Part shown: in pieces, positions 27,901 through 43,500 of the stretch
Numbering within the stretch: position 1 is the first letter of the stretch
Layout: every line of letters begins with the position of its first letter
Source: Balanoglossus misakiensis
Lineage: Eukaryota; Hemichordata
Assembly: GCA_040954595.2 (NCBI GenBank)
Contig: CM082593.2
Span: 7,812,001-7,876,000 of the forward strand
DNA: 64,000 nucleotides
Reading direction: 5' to 3'
Notes under the pieces: generated by a model
The model's input: the letters and a program-made list of their open reading frames with translations, nothing else
Told to the model about the DNA's origin: nothing
Databases searched by the model: none
Translations under genes and position numbers: made by a program

Positions 27901-28525
27901 CTGTCTGAACAGATCACCAGCAGCAGCGTCTCCTTGCATGGCATCAGCAACAATGGTCTTGGCCAGGGACTTAGAGCTGCCAGGTTTACCAACTAAAAAC
28001 AGAGGTATTCTCAGCTCTATGCATACCATCATCATGAACACATTCTCCTTCAAAGCAGCATTCCTGGCAATATTTGCTCCAAGACGAAGCTGATCAAGAA
28101 ACACATCCTGACATCTGGGAGAACGATTATAAAACGAAATATATAATGAAAACAAAATATAACTTCTTGTCCTACACAATCTACTGTAAAATGGGAAATT
28201 TTTGCAACAGGAAATTTTCGCAATATCAAAAGAGGCAACTGGAACGCGACTTTTTTATTTTTCGTTCTGGTATTTCACTGCATGGATCATTATCTCAAAA
28301 AAAAAATATTTTTATGTGACTTTTCTATTTTCACGTTTCCATCCTGGAAAATGGCATTTGTACCACAAAAACTTCTGGAAAATTGCTTTCTTTGACAGAA
28401 GTGTATCAAGACCTCAGAAGAGGAGTATTGTCCACTGATAATCAATTTATCCTACCGAATAATGATTATGACCAGTGCTGTGAATGAATGAATGAATGAA
28501 TGAATGAATGAATGCACGAATGAAA

Positions 28526-28576
<51 letters not shown>

Positions 28577-31500
28577 ACAGACTTCAACTGACCTGGTTAT
28601 TTCTTCTAGGATTTGGTCTGCACCACCAGGAACAGCACATGGATCCTTGAAGTACTTTTTAACACGCTTCCTATAATTCTCTCTCTCCTTTTGCAAGCAA
28701 GCATGGTAACAGACTCCAAGTGACAGAACTAAGGCTAAGGTCAGATTATCCAGTGGCTGTACAAAGATGGACAGACAGGCATATATAACAAACTTGTGAG
28801 AAAAACTAAATATGCAACAAAGTGAGACATTTTTTATAAGCAGTCAGACTACATTATATGCACATACTGCAGGGTGTTGAAGATACAAAAGTAACTATTG
28901 GCAAATAGTGTACACATGTTAACTGGCCATGAGGGTAACAGGCTAACAACATAGGTTTGTGTCCCCTCAGTAACGTGAGTCGCCCAAAATAACTTCCAGC
29001 CTCGGGTACAGTTGTGCAATGAAAATATTTGTATTTGATGGCCTGGATTTATAGCTAGATTAGATATAAATATAAGATAATTATAACAAGCAATAAATTA
29101 ATAACATGTGGATGATAGTTCTACTTGTAATTGCGTTACCTTCTTCGCTTCATTACCATACTCTTTACGGGCTGCTTCATCCATCAAATAAAAAATCTGT
29201 TCATGGTTTAGGAACCAGACCAATACATTCAGTGCTCTCTCCACATCACGCAAGCTGACAAAACTACATTCATTCTAAATGATAGATTAGAAAAGTGAGG
29301 TTTGTCAGTCAAGTCTATCATGATATAAAAAGGTCTTTCTTGCTACTGCGCTCTTTTTTATTGGATTAATCATTAATTAAAAGGTCCACTATCTTTAACT
29401 TTCGCCTATTTTCTCATTATACATTCATTCTACAATGTATCTGTTAATCATGGTTTCAAAAGTTAAAGATAGTGGCCATTTAACCATAATAAATCAAATT
29501 ATTTAGACATACATGTATATGTATACTGGTAGTGTACATGTCCATGTATGATGTCTGAATTGCCTTTAGATTTTTGAAAATTTAATGGCATATTATGCAA
29601 TGAACAACTTGATGTATGCAATTTTCACTTTAAACAATGTACAAAATGTGTGAAGATTTTTGTGGTCAGTAAAGATATGGTAAATTAAATTTCTTTATGA
29701 ACATACCTGAACTGTTATCAATTGAAAGACTCAGATTGAAAGGATTTTAAGTTTTGAAAAATTCAAACCCAAAACCAATGAATATCTCGATCCACTGCCA
29801 ATTTTGCAAGGATTGTGTGTAGTACATACCAATTGAAAACCACTATACCAATGTTTCATCATTTTATGAAATAATTGTTTTACCTTCCTGTCTCTCATGA
29901 ATCTCTGTGATGCTGCTAATACAGAGCTTATGACTTCTTCCCTCCCTGCCGGAATCTTCTTCAAGTCCACCTGTGATAAAATATAAAATATCTTATCTGT
30001 GCAGTTAAATTGTTGATGCTCTTCACTGTTAGTGTTATACATCTATACACTTTATAAAATACATAAACTAAAGTTCTAGCTCTTACATTATTATATGTAT
30101 GTGACACAGTAATACATGATATGAAATAACATCCTCCCTTTTGTATTTGTATGCGTATGTATGTACAGGTAGGGTAGGGTAGGGTAGGTAAGGTAGGTAG
30201 GTGGAGTGGCATGTGTATATGTATATAATATATACATGTAAGGCTGTATGTACAGATATATATATGGAATATTATATATATCATGCTACCATCCCCCGTT
30301 CTGATTGGACGAGAGTAATAATGTACAGCTATGACGTCACAAAATTCACTGGTATTGATACAGCTGTAATATAATTCTTAATAATCAAACAGTCAAATGT
30401 GATTTTTTTGCAGATAAACTCACATATCTGGCCACAATCTGTTTGATGTAGAGTTCTTCAATTTCACGGCTGAGCTGACCAAAATCCCAAACCAACGATA
30501 ACATACTTGGTGGTAAGGCTTGTACTCTGTACACCAACTGTCTCATAGGTATACGGCCTTTGTGAAAAGCAAAACATCAGCGAGCTACATTACATGTTCC
30601 ACTAGAAGCGATAATAGGAATTGTCTGAAGTTGTAACCCGTTGATGATATTGATTAATGTAACCACACTATTTCAAAGCTCAATGTATAAAGTAGAAAAA
30701 TGAAGTATACATTAATTTTCGATGGGATTTAATTTCTGATGACTGTTTTGACTGTTCTGATGTTTGAGGCATTTTCACTCAGTTTTAAATTCAAAGATTT
30801 GGCTATAGAACAATGAGTTCAACTGTAAATTTACATATTCAGTGGGATTTGATTAAGCGGATGTTAACAATCAACAAAAAGTGTGAAATTACAACCCAGT
30901 GAAACATTAATGCTTTTACAGAAATATGACTCAGTGGATTGTAACAAACTTACCAAGTTTATCAACTGTCTGTTCTGCCTTGATGTGGTAACCCAAACCA
31001 GCTTTCTCGAGGTGGTCTATCATTACATTTGTATGTCTGCAATAAAACAAAATCCAGAATGGTTAAAATAAGTATATCTCTTGGTCTGATTTTCATAAGA
31101 ACTCTATGAAGTTTTTCTTGGAAAAGATGTATGTTATATCTAAAAACATAGTGCCAATGGCACTGTAGATACACTAGACTTAGATGGACATCAAAACACA
31201 CAGCAAAATACAAAATGGCAGGGGCAAAGGACTATTGACAAGATCGTAACATAGAAAAACAATTGTATTGCTTACACTTAAAAAGCTAACATACATAAAT
31301 AAATACATACATACCAGTACATAAATACATATACAAGTAGAATAAAACCAAGTAAAAATGGCCAGTTTTCATGTTCGAGAAAAGAAAATTTATATAGAGG
31401 AAAACAAATGAAGGTATAACAAATTTTATCCAAGGAACCTGCGTACCAAATTTCATGGCAATCAGACAAGTGGTTTCTGAGAAAATGATTTTTGACCAAA

Positions 31501-34500
31501 GACTGCCCCAGTTAGAATGCATTTCCTGTAGATAAACCCAAGAAACCTGCATACCATATCAGCAAGAAGCATGAATGTGAAATTTCAGCACCATTTGAAC
31601 AAATTCTTCTTAAGTCATCCAAAGGAACCTGTCTACAAAATTTCAAAACAATCGCACAAGTAGTTTTAGAGGAGATGATATTTTATCAAAAATAGCGTCA
31701 AGGACACTGTGGTCCCATTTGAGGATTATGCGGAAACAGTGACACACCAGAATAAAAATTACAGGTGACATTGCAAGCAGATATGATCTTACCATAACGA
31801 AATATGGAATGTAAAAAAATTAACAAGGAACATGCCCAATAAATTGTCATGTGTCATGGCAGTCTTACAAGTGGTGCTAGAAAAAAAATTGACCAAAAAT
31901 TGTCTGTACAAACACATATGAGAAGCAACTTCTTTCAGTCAGCCCTGGAACAGACACACAGACAGACAGACAGACACACACTGACCTGCCACTGGTAATT
32001 AAAAATTTAATAGCTGGTGGTCTCTGTAACAGCTGGCCTATTAAAGTTATGTAAACATGTCTTAGTTCGGGGTAACAACTCCTTGTAAATAGTAACTTTC
32101 AAAACAACTGGACAATTGGTTTAGGAGAAGATTTGCTAACCAAAAACAAAGAAACTTACAAAAAAACTCGCTGAATATTGAATATTTTTGATATCAGAAT
32201 TGAATAAAAGTTGCACATATACATGTATGTGTTATGAAATTATATCCTAAATTTCAAAGCAATCAGAGAAAAAACAAATTTCAAAACAATCCAACCAGCA
32301 GTTTCACAGAAAATATTTGTTCAAAAGTGGCAAAAACACAAATATGCAAAATCAGCAAAATTGTACAATATCTTACTTCAATCACTACAAGGAACATGCT
32401 GCCAAAGTTCAATGCAATATGACAAGCAGTTTCAGATAAAACAATTTTTGACAAAATTGCAAAAGTTTCCCTGATAACAAATTTATGCAAATATCACATT
32501 TTTATACAACATATTACTTAGGTTACCCCTACGAACATGCCTACCAAATTGCAAAGCAATCTGGCATGCAGTTTAAAGAAAATAATTTTTGACCAAAAAT
32601 GGCAAATATTGCTCAAAATTATAAATATGCAAATTTTGCAACAATTTAAACAAAACTATGGTTACTCAGACAACCATTAGGAAGCTTCATACTAAATTTC
32701 AAAGAAGTAAGCCCATCACTTTCAGAAATGAAGACTTTTTACCAATAACATGGAAAAATACAAAAAAATGCATAAAAAATGGGAAATCGATAATATTAGC
32801 TCAAAACATACAGGATTGTTTGAGCTAGACATAAAGTACATGCATACCAATTTTCAAATCAATATGACCAGTGGTTGTCGAGTTTTTGAGTTTTGACCAA
32901 TTTCACATTTTCCCAGCTAATTTGCATATTTTTGGCAATGACAACTTCATTTGAACAAACTCCCATGTACAGCCCTGCCTGCATCTACACACCAAATATC
33001 GAGGTCATACGCGTTGTGGTTTTCAAGTTTTTGATGTGGACGGACATACATACATACATACATACATACATACAGATGCAACCAATACCATAAGGTCCCA
33101 CGGTACATACCAATGGGACCTAAAAATGAGAAGTTTGAGTTCATTTGTATATTTGCATCAATATGATAAAAAATCGCGTCAAGGACACGGCGGTCCCATT
33201 GAGGGATTACACAAGAAAAAGTCTACACCGGAGTACATGGCCATATACAGACAGACAGACACACATAGAGAGAGATCAATGGGCAAACACTGACTGACCC
33301 ATAAGCTGCCAATGGCATATTTACTGTACATACACTAAATAGAATTATTACACCTCACTCTGTATTCCGTACTATTGATTGGCTGAGACCCTACCACGTG
33401 ACATAGAAAAGAACGTGATATTACATGGTTGACAGAGTATATGGCCCGTAGGTAGGGGCTACGGGCTGGGGATACGCGCGCGCTGAGAGTATATTCCAGG
33501 CTGAGAACAGGTTTTAGGTTCTGCGCATCTTTTCTGCGCTTAACAAACTGTCGTTCAATGGCTTCCTTTACGATCAGTCAACTCCCGCATATATGGCTTC
33601 AAAGCGACACACAGGATTAACAGCTGTTCAACTGGACGATATTTTACCGCAAACGGGCAGTAAATACACCAAAGTCGCAACCAACAGCGCGGTTTCCTCA
33701 AGATTATCTGAGTTCGAAGTAGGTACGGCGAGATATTTTAGTTCGCTGCAACCTGCAATGTACGACATGGACGCAACCCTCTAGGCTGTATGTATGGTCA
33801 AATGTTCGGTATAATAAAATTAATAACACATGTCATGCTCGGGCAATATCATGATCTTTGGCCTGCACGAGGGATGGTGATCTCTGACCATAATATTGAT
33901 GATGCCCTCGGGCATCATCAATATTATGGTCAGAGATCACCAGCACGAGGGGATGGTGATCTCTGACCATCCCCCGAGGGCATCATCAATATTATGGTCA
34001 GAGATCACCATCCCTCGTGCAGGCCAAAGATCATGATATTGCCCGAGCATGACATGTGTTATTAATTTTATTATTACACCTCACGTATTATACCGTTTTG
34101 TGATTGGCTGAGACGCGCTCACGTGATATAGAAAAAAAAGTGATATAACATGGCTAGAGTTGATAAAGCCCTGTCGCGTGCGCTGATATTGCCTGCTGGG
34201 TTGTTTTGGTGTTCTGCGCGCGACTTCTGCGCGTTCCAAACTGTCGTTCAATGGCTTCCTTCACGATCAGTCAACTCCCGCATCTATATGGCTTCAAAGC
34301 GACACACAGGCTTAACACCTGTTCAACTGGATGATATTTTACTGCAAACGGGCAGTAAATACACCAAAATCGCAACCAACAGCGCAGTATTTTCAAAATA
34401 ATCTAAGTTCGAAGTAGGTATCGTATAATTCTTGTAGATCGAGACATTTTACATCCTCAGCAACGTACGACATATGGACGCGAGTCTACATGCTACATGC

Positions 34501-37500
34501 TGCAGTGTATGTACGTTCAAATGTTCGGCGTAATAAAATTAATAACACATTATGCTCGGGCAACATCACGATTTGAAGCCTGCCCTCGGGCTGGTGATCT
34601 CTGACCACAATATTGATGATACCCTCACCTGCGGCTCGGGCATCATCAATATTATGGTCAGAGATCACCATCCCTCGTGCAGGCTTCAAATCGTGATATT
34701 GCCCTCGCTATCATGTGTTATTATTTAAACAGCTGGCCACTTTAAACTTAGCCAGTTATGTAATCATTCAGGAATTTGCTGTGTTTGAATGAAACACAGG
34801 AGGGGGCTTCCTGCCTAATTAAAACAACTCAATAATTTAGTAAATACACACCACTTTGCAAAGCAATCTGACCAGTAGTTCTTGAGTTACTGAGTTTTGA
34901 CCAAATTCACATTTTTCCAGCTAATTTGCATATTTTTGGCAATGACAACTTCATTTGAACAAACTCCCATCTACAGCCCAGCCTGCATCTGCACACCAAA
35001 TATCGAGGTTATACGCGCAGCGGTTTTCAAGTTTTTGATGTGGATGGACATACAGACATACATGTACATCCATCCATCCATACATACATACATACAGACG
35101 CAACCGATCCCATAAGGTCCCATGGTAAAAACCAATGGGACCTAAAAACAAAAACAAAATGCCTGGACATATATCCATGATGCATAAACACACAACGCCG
35201 GTTCTCAAAATATTTGAGTTGACGGACACCCTCACATACAGGTACATACTGATTGATTTATTAGCATACAATAAGGCCACAGGCCCATAGAGCAAATAAT
35301 TACATGTGAAATCAACTGAGAGAGAGGAACTCCTCTCGTGTTTTCATTGCACAATAAATAAAAGATGCTAAATTATTTAAATATGTCACATTACTGGTTC
35401 TCAACAGATATGTAAACTTATCAAATGAAGGATTTACATAAAGCCAGTTTGGCAGCATTTCCTTTCGAAGGTTAATATACATTGGACAAATGGATATAAA
35501 ATGAAATTCATCTTCAATATAATGATTGCAGTGTTGCAGCCAGGAATTTTATAACAGGGGACACTGTGTCCCCGCACTATTTATTTTTGGGGACATTTTG
35601 CATATTTTGGGGACAACATAAACCATGGACATACATGTATGTCCATGCATAAACGTACACATACATACACAATGACATACCACATTAAATTGTATAATTT
35701 GATGTTTTTAATAAAACACTCAGACTCCTTGGTCTGTGTCACAATGACCATATACTTTAACCTGCATTTTGTACAAATTGTACAAATCACGTGTTCACAA
35801 CAGTCAAGATCTGATCACTATTGTTCTGATAATTAAAGTCACTGCTGATTACTGTTTATGCGTCTTTGTTTTACTTTTCTGATTTTGATTACATTCAAGA
35901 TCTTTTAAATCTGCTTCATTTCTAAATTTAGAGTTCTTACCAAAATATCAGAAAGATGAATAATCCCCCCTTTTTATACAAATAAGGATGAAAAACATAC
36001 TTGTTGTTGACAAGAATTCTGGCTTTATTCCAAATAACCTGCTCAGCTGGAGGGGTGGAGGAAAAATGACTAATTTAAATTCTTTCAAGTCCTTTATTAT
36101 TTTAGGAGTAAATTTGAGAAAACTTGTTCCCCATTAAAAAAAATCAATAGGGTATTTCTAAAAGCTAGGGAATTCATTCCAAGATCAACTGTTGTCTGGC
36201 TAGGGGTCCTAAAGCATGTAATAAGAATACTCTCAACTCTGTCTTTTTGGAGTCTTATCCAAGAAATTAGCAGTTGAATCTACATTAAAAGTTCAGTGGG
36301 AGGATTTTCAACAAAACTGAGACTGCTGGTACTCATGTGGACAGAGTTGGTTTCAGAGAAGCAATTGGAGTCACGGTAGTTCACTGCCTGCACAGCTGAG
36401 TCCGATATATAGGCGTGATATCGCAATGTATTACTATTACAATTCCCAAGAGGGTGGCTGCGTGTACGTAAACTGTATCAAATTCAACGATAAACCACAG
36501 TCCCTCGAGGGACTCAAGTTTGCTACAAGTTTGCTATGAAGATGTTATCAGTATCGATTACAGGTCGTAAGGTCATAAACTGTGACAAGTGAATCTCTTT
36601 GTACGCGTACACCCATCAGTTATCAGGAAACAATGTATGTTAGCGCCGGCTATTTTTTACACTCAGAGTGCGCCCGTGGTGACCCGCAGTATGCCAGAAA
36701 GTGCGCCCGTGGCTTCAGTTTTGGGGACATTGTCGCAAGGGCGCACGCTGGCTGCAACACTGTGATTGTTCTTCAAACAAAATTTACAGAGCCTTTCATC
36801 TGGGGGAATATTTCCGTGGCGACCTTTCTCGATTTCCAGGGCATGTGAAGAGCAGCGGAATCTGGATAAAGCATTTCTGAATTTAAGAATATGGACACTA
36901 CTGAGATATGCTTCTGGTTCGAGCATTGATTTGAATGTGTGATACGTGTGTAACTTTGGAGATGAATGTATTCCTTCATGCCAGATCTGCCTGGCGCAAT
37001 CTTTAAGTCTCTGTGTAAAGACAGATAAAAACAGACTTGTGGAACCAACACCCAGGTTCAACCATATGTAGGGCTCACTTCACGGTAATGATCACTGTAA
37101 GCGATTACCCAGCAAAAATCTACAGGGGGTAGGGTCGTTGAATCCGATTGACATAGTTTGCACTGCAATGTGAGGACAAAAGAGGTACTTATATGGAAAT
37201 CACACACGACACACATATGATGTAATGTTGAACACTTTGGTATATTATCATAAATCTACCAACAATAAAGTGCACTCATGAACTTTACAAACTCTGAAAA
37301 TCAACACTTATTTGTATTGAAAAAGATACAAATGTCCCCAGTGTACGATATGCTGTGAAATATCGCGAAGTCAACAGCTGTGACAGTTCCACTGGTACAC
37401 AGTCCGACAAACGCAGTTGTACTTCAGTCAGGTTTCCACACGTAGCGGCATTCACATCAGGCACACAGCAAACCTTGGCAGAGGATTCCGGTGTCCGCGA

Positions 37501-40500
37501 GCCCGCATAACACAAAGGCAATTCTGTATGGCCAACACACAGCAGTCTATGGCTTCTCGAAATTACTGAATAATTCCTCTTCAGAATCAATGTGTTCTAT
37601 ACGCTGGAAATACTGAACCATCTCAGCACTCGGCGAGTGTCCTGAACTGTTGTATCACTCAATAACTCTAACACGAACGGCTATATAAACTGAGACCCGT
37701 AACGTTCTGTCTCAGTGACTGTCAAAAGTTTAGCATGAAGCCAAAGTTCCAACTACGAGAATTCCCTCACCGTGACTCTATCATGAGCATGGATCGCCTC
37801 CACACGAACAAGTCTCACCGTAAAAGATCGACAATGTCTCTGCACCCAGTGACGGCTGTTGACAATAGTTCCGTCGATAAATATACGTGATCACAGCTGG
37901 AGTCGCTGTTAGTATTACTAACAGTACAGCAGCTCCCTCGGTCGGCCACGTGATATTTCCTACCTCAGAGTCAGTTCGATGTAATACCAAAAGTCAGCTC
38001 TGAATCCTCGCTAAACTCAGTCCGCCAGATCGCTGAATGTGTCTAACAGGATATCATCTCTGGAATACGGTTCACAACACCTTTGTTGAGCGGCGATCCA
38101 TCTTTTGCTCAAAAGAAAGTCACGATGATGAACTTTCTCGAACTTTTACTCCATTTTTCTTCTCTCCTTCACTTTCTGAACAAATTACTCCGCATAGCAC
38201 AAGCTAGCGTAAAAAAGAGTTTAAATCACGAGTCAACTATAAATGCAGTAGACCCAAAACGTGCGTTTACGTCCGAGCGGGTAAAACGAGGTCAAAAGCA
38301 ATGAATGATTCAAATGTCTGTACTGAAAAGACTCGCGTAAAGTGCGCTATTTTCTGAATAGGCGGAACAATACATGTCGAACGGATGGCGTTCCTCCGTC
38401 TTAAACGTGACATGTACTATAAGAAATACAACAACAAATTAAAGTAGTGACGTACACTATAAAATAACAGCAGACTATAATAATCAGGTGATGCCAAAAC
38501 ACACCTGGTTACACCCTCCCCCGGTTCGAGAAAGGTTGTCCCAACCGAAAACAGTCGACAAACGACATAGCGTAAGTGACGCTTACCAGCCGCACTGACT
38601 GAGCTCTATTTTTATGACATGCAGGAATGTATGAACAATACAGGTGTGTCAAATTGCTAACCATCTAGAATACAAGGTCATAGGGCCCATCTAGAAACAT
38701 GCAAATGACTGCGCTGAATTTATGGCAAACCCACAATACAGTGACAGGGTCTCTACTGAGTAAAGGCACAGGATTCTCTTTTTCGAAATTTCCCAGAATT
38801 CACCCACAGTTTGTAGGACTCCCAGGGCAAGAAATCAGCCTAACCCAGTGATATACCCAACATCTGAAAAGACGTCGCTGAGGTTAATGTTCTCCCCTGA
38901 CGAAATAGCAATTTTAACAGTAGGAAAACTGGCGTAAGGTCATCTCCATGGTAGACGATTACCACAAATCACGAGCACCACCATATACAGTCCCTCCTGC
39001 GGTATACGTAACAGTCTTTGTCAAGAAAGCTCAATCATGAGGACAGATAATTCTTCTATCAGCAATACTTGCACCTAACATCTAGTGATCCAACCAGCTG
39101 CATGCCCGATCGCTCCCAGAAACACAGCTATCAATCCAGGTTCTCGATCTGATATAGGGCTATATATTGGCTGATCTATGATGATGGTCTGGTGAAGTTT
39201 CTATAGAATGTCACTCTAGGCAATACAGGATCCAACCGAGTATTACTGCAGCTCAGACCTAATTTCTCTGATAAGGAATGCCTTGAGTTCTTCCCATCGG
39301 TCTGTAGATGCACGAATCACATCTGACTCTCTGAAGTGGTCAGTTTTCTCTTCGTCTCCAACAGTCACTCGGCACCATCCATACCGCTGAGGCGGTCTAA
39401 CTGTTCTTTTCGATCGTCGGAGGGTTGGCGCTTCAGACTCTTCTTCTGACATGGAAGATTCTATCTCTAGGCGATCTAGTGAGACAAATTCCGAATCTTC
39501 ATCCTTGGATACTTCATGTGGTGATGAAAATGAGTTACAGGAATCCCCCGGCTGATGATAAGTCTCATCCACCGAGTCTACACTGTCTGGCATTTCTTCA
39601 GGTGTTCCCATCGATCTGTCTCCCGAAACTGGAATACAGGTTTCACCGATAGCACTCGGAACATCCGGCATCCTTTGTGGTACAAGTGTCTGGCTGGAAT
39701 CCTCATCCGATTCGCCCTTCTTGGGTTCAAATGGTAAACTCAAGGGATTCAGCCTCACATCATACTCGTCACTGCTGGATTCACTGTCATACTGAACAGT
39801 TGACTCATTCTGTAGCAGCTTCTTTCTTTGTTTGATAGGTTTCTGAACGACACCAGGCTCTTCTGCTGGAAGGTTGTGACAAATACGTAGCAAGTTACGG
39901 TGCAAGGTCCGCTTCTTTTTGCTGGATTCACCCTGCACAATGTAAACAGGTATGTTTTCATCGGGTCTTCCCACTATGACGTAGGGTTCTGCTTCCCATC
40001 GGTCAGCAATTTTGATTTTACCACGAAGGTTGACGTTTCTCACAAGAACTCTGTCTCCCTTGTTCAGAACAGCATCATGTACTCGTCTATCATACCGTTG
40101 CTTGTTGTCGTCTGCGCGTCTGGAAGCGGCTTTCGTTGCCTGCTCATAAGCGAAGTCAAGGCGCTCACGCAGATCATGAACATATGATTTCGAGGATTGT
40201 AGTGAGCAATCTTCTGGTTGTACACCTAGGTAGACATCCATAGGCAAGCGAGGGTGTCTTCCGAACATCAGATAGTATGGCGAGAATCCTGTACTATCAT
40301 GTCGCGTACAGTTGTAGGCGTGTACTAACGGAGCAACGTAGTCTTTCCAGTTGACCTTTTTCTCATTGTTGAGCGTACCTAGCATCTCCAGAAGGGTGCG
40401 GTTGAATCTCTCACAAACTCCGTTGCCCTGCGGGTGGTAGGGGGTGGTTCGCGACTTCTCAATGCCTGTCACCTTGCATAGTTCTCTGATAACTCGACCT

Positions 40501-43500
40501 TCAAAATTCCGACCCTGGTCAGAGTGCAGTCTGCGTGGGAATCCGTAGTGTACCATAAAACCCTCAAACAGGTGTTTTGCCGTAGTCTTCGCTGTTTGAT
40601 TGCGTGTGGGTATCGCAACAGAGTACTTGGTAAAGTGATCTGTTATCACAAGGATGTCTTTGATGCCACCCTTGGATTCCTCTAAAGACAAAAAGTCCAT
40701 GCAGACCAATTCTAAAGGCTGACTTGTAGATATGTTCACCAGTGGGGCTCTAGTCTTGAGTCCGGCTGGATTTTTCCGTCTGGTACACCTGTCACAGGTG
40801 AGGATTCTGTCCTTGACGTCCTTCAACATCTGCGGCCAATAGAATCTCTGGCGTAGAATGTCGAGAGTGCGCTCCTCTCCTAAGTGTCCAGTCTCATCAT
40901 GGGCTCCAGACAACGCAACCTTGCGTTGGGCCTTGGGTAGAACTAGCTGATAGTATTTCTGACCATCCACACCAGCCCGTACGCGGTATAACACGCCGTT
41001 TTTGAAATAAAGCCTATCCCACTCTCTCAAAGCAAGGCGTACTTCGAGGTCCTCCTGCTTCCTTTCCTGTTTGGTAGGGGGGTGTCCTCGCTCTTTGAAG
41101 TATTTCAAGCGGCTGACGAAGTGATCTTCCTTCTGTAGGCCAATCCAATCATCTCTCGTCAGTGTGGGTAATGAAGACTGATCTGGACTCCTCGGTGGAT
41201 CGTCCAGCGTCGAAGGAACAGCTGTAGCCGATGCTGCTATTGCCTCGATCCATGGGGTGTGTCGCTTCAGGCAGGACTGTCCCACAGCTCTGACCTCGTC
41301 AGCTCCCAACCTAATCATGTCATCAGTCTTCGCTGTTTTCGTCGAATCTGTGCCCGAACTCCTCGGTCTTCTGGACAGACCGTCGGCGTCACAATTCCGG
41401 TTGCCTGGTTTATAGTTCAAACTGAGGTTATAATTCGACAAAGCAGCCAGCCACCTGTGGCCCGTGGCATCAAGCTTTGAAGACGTCAGCACATATGTAA
41501 GGGGGTTGTTATCCGTCATCACCTCCACATGATTACCTGCCACATAATCGTGAAATTTTTCCGTGACCGCCCACTTCAAGGCCAAGTACTCCAACTTATG
41601 AGCCGGATAGTTTCTCTCACTTCTGGATAACCCACGGCTGGCGTAAGCTACCGGTCTCATGACTTGTTTCCCGTTGACTGTATCAGCCTGGTACAGTGCT
41701 GCTCCTAATCCCAAGAGACTCGCATCAGTGTGCAGCTCGAATGGACGACTGTAGTCTGGGTAAGCTAGTATCGGCGATGTAGTCAACTTCTCGATGATAG
41801 TGCTGAATGCCTGACGACACTCTGGCGTCCAGATGTACGGAGGGGGTTTCTTCCCTGCATCTGTCTTGACTCCTTTCTTCTTTTTCAGTGGCTGACCTAC
41901 TGTGAGTTCATTCAATGGTCTCGCGATAGCTGAATAACCTGGGACGAATCGCCTATAATATCCCGCGAAGCCAAGGAAAGTCCTCAACTCTCTGACATTT
42001 TGTGGTTCAGGCCACTTCTTGAGGGCATCAGTCTTTTCCGGGTCCGTCTCTACTCCATTCTCAGAAACGATGTGACCAAGATACTTGACACGGCTCCTGA
42101 ACAACTGGCATTTTGTGTGCTTGATCTTCAAACCAAAGTCACGTAGTCTTCGAAACACTTTTTCAAGTCGATCCAAATGTTCTGCAAAAGTGTTGGAGAA
42201 CACTATGATATCGTCTAAATATGCCAGACATATCTTCATGTTGTAGTCACCGAGACACTGTTCTATCGCCCTCTGGAACGTCGCACCAGCACACTTCAGA
42301 CCCATCGGCATGGAAACACACTCATAAAATCCGAGAGGGGTCGTAAAAGCGGTCTTCTGAACATCCTTCTCGGCCATGGCTATCTGCCAATATCCACTCT
42401 TGAGATCAATAGATGTGAACCAGCGTGAACCTTTCAATATATCTAGCCCCTCCTCTATTCGCGGAATAGGGTAAGAATCGCGAACGGTCACATTGTTCAA
42501 CTTGCGGTAATCAATGCAGAGTCTAATTCGTCCATCTTTCTTCTGTACGAGTACCACTGGCGAGGCCCATGGACTCTTGGACTCTCGTATTATACCACTA
42601 TCCAACATGTCCTTGAGAAGTAGTCTGATTTCGTCATAATGTGCAGGCGGGATCCTACGGTACGGTTGACGTATAGGCTCCGGATCAGTCAAGCGAATCT
42701 CATGTTTCACCACAGTGCATCGACCGAAATCATTTTCCTTTTTGGAGAAAACTTCAGTGTTACGATCAAACATGTCTCTGACCTGATACATCTGTTCCCT
42801 GGTTACAACGGAGTCACTCATATCGAAGTCTAAACCACCGCTGGTCATCACTCGACGCTCTGGTTTTGTGTTACTGTCTTGCTGTAATCCCGTGTCTGGA
42901 ATGCTTTTTGAGTCAACACGCTGTACGGCTCTGGCATACCCAACCACATCTCCGGACCGGATCACAACGGGATCCGGAGATTCATTGTGTATCATCAATG
43001 GTACTTTCGATCTTTTTCGTCCACACTCGACAGTGACTACCATGGGATCAATCATCCATCCACCAGATTCACTCCATTTGCCCTCTGGTTCGACTGTGAT
43101 ATCGACTCTGTCTCCTGGGGGACCTGGTTTCATCCTTCCAGTCACCCAAGCTGAACGATGAGGTTGGATGGTGAGGGGTGTTTCCATCGAAGTACGGACT
43201 GTTCCTAAACTCCCTGTCTTGCCAATGAACCTCTCTCTGGCATGTAGAGTTTGCAAGACATTGCGACCCACAGCAGTGATTCTGCAGCTTTTACCGCTTT
43301 TGGCGTTCCCGAGCTGGCTTGCACTCTTTCTATACAAGTTCAACCAGTTGGTCCCTGCAGTGATGGGTACTCTGTGGTTATATGTGTTGTCGGGTACAAC
43401 CAGCGCTAGGATCCATTTTTCCTCAGCATCTCCAAATACCTGGGTAGGAAATGAAACTTTGATTTCAACGACTCCCAAGTAATGTAGGATATCATCGGTT

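Noticed and set aside
30165-30215. GGGTA-rich run as an internal telomere
   Set aside because: The unit is AGGGT with irregular spacing and is only about five units long; the animal telomere unit would be TTAGGG.
37285-37590. A 101-aa minus-strand frame found again, identical, at 45,602-45,907
   Set aside because: Both lie in the LTRs of the gypsy element and are the same only because the LTRs are copies; no domain is recognisable.
38524-39242. An env gene downstream of Gag-Pol
   Set aside because: No frame of useful length exists on the element's strand between the Gag-Pol stop and the 3' LTR.
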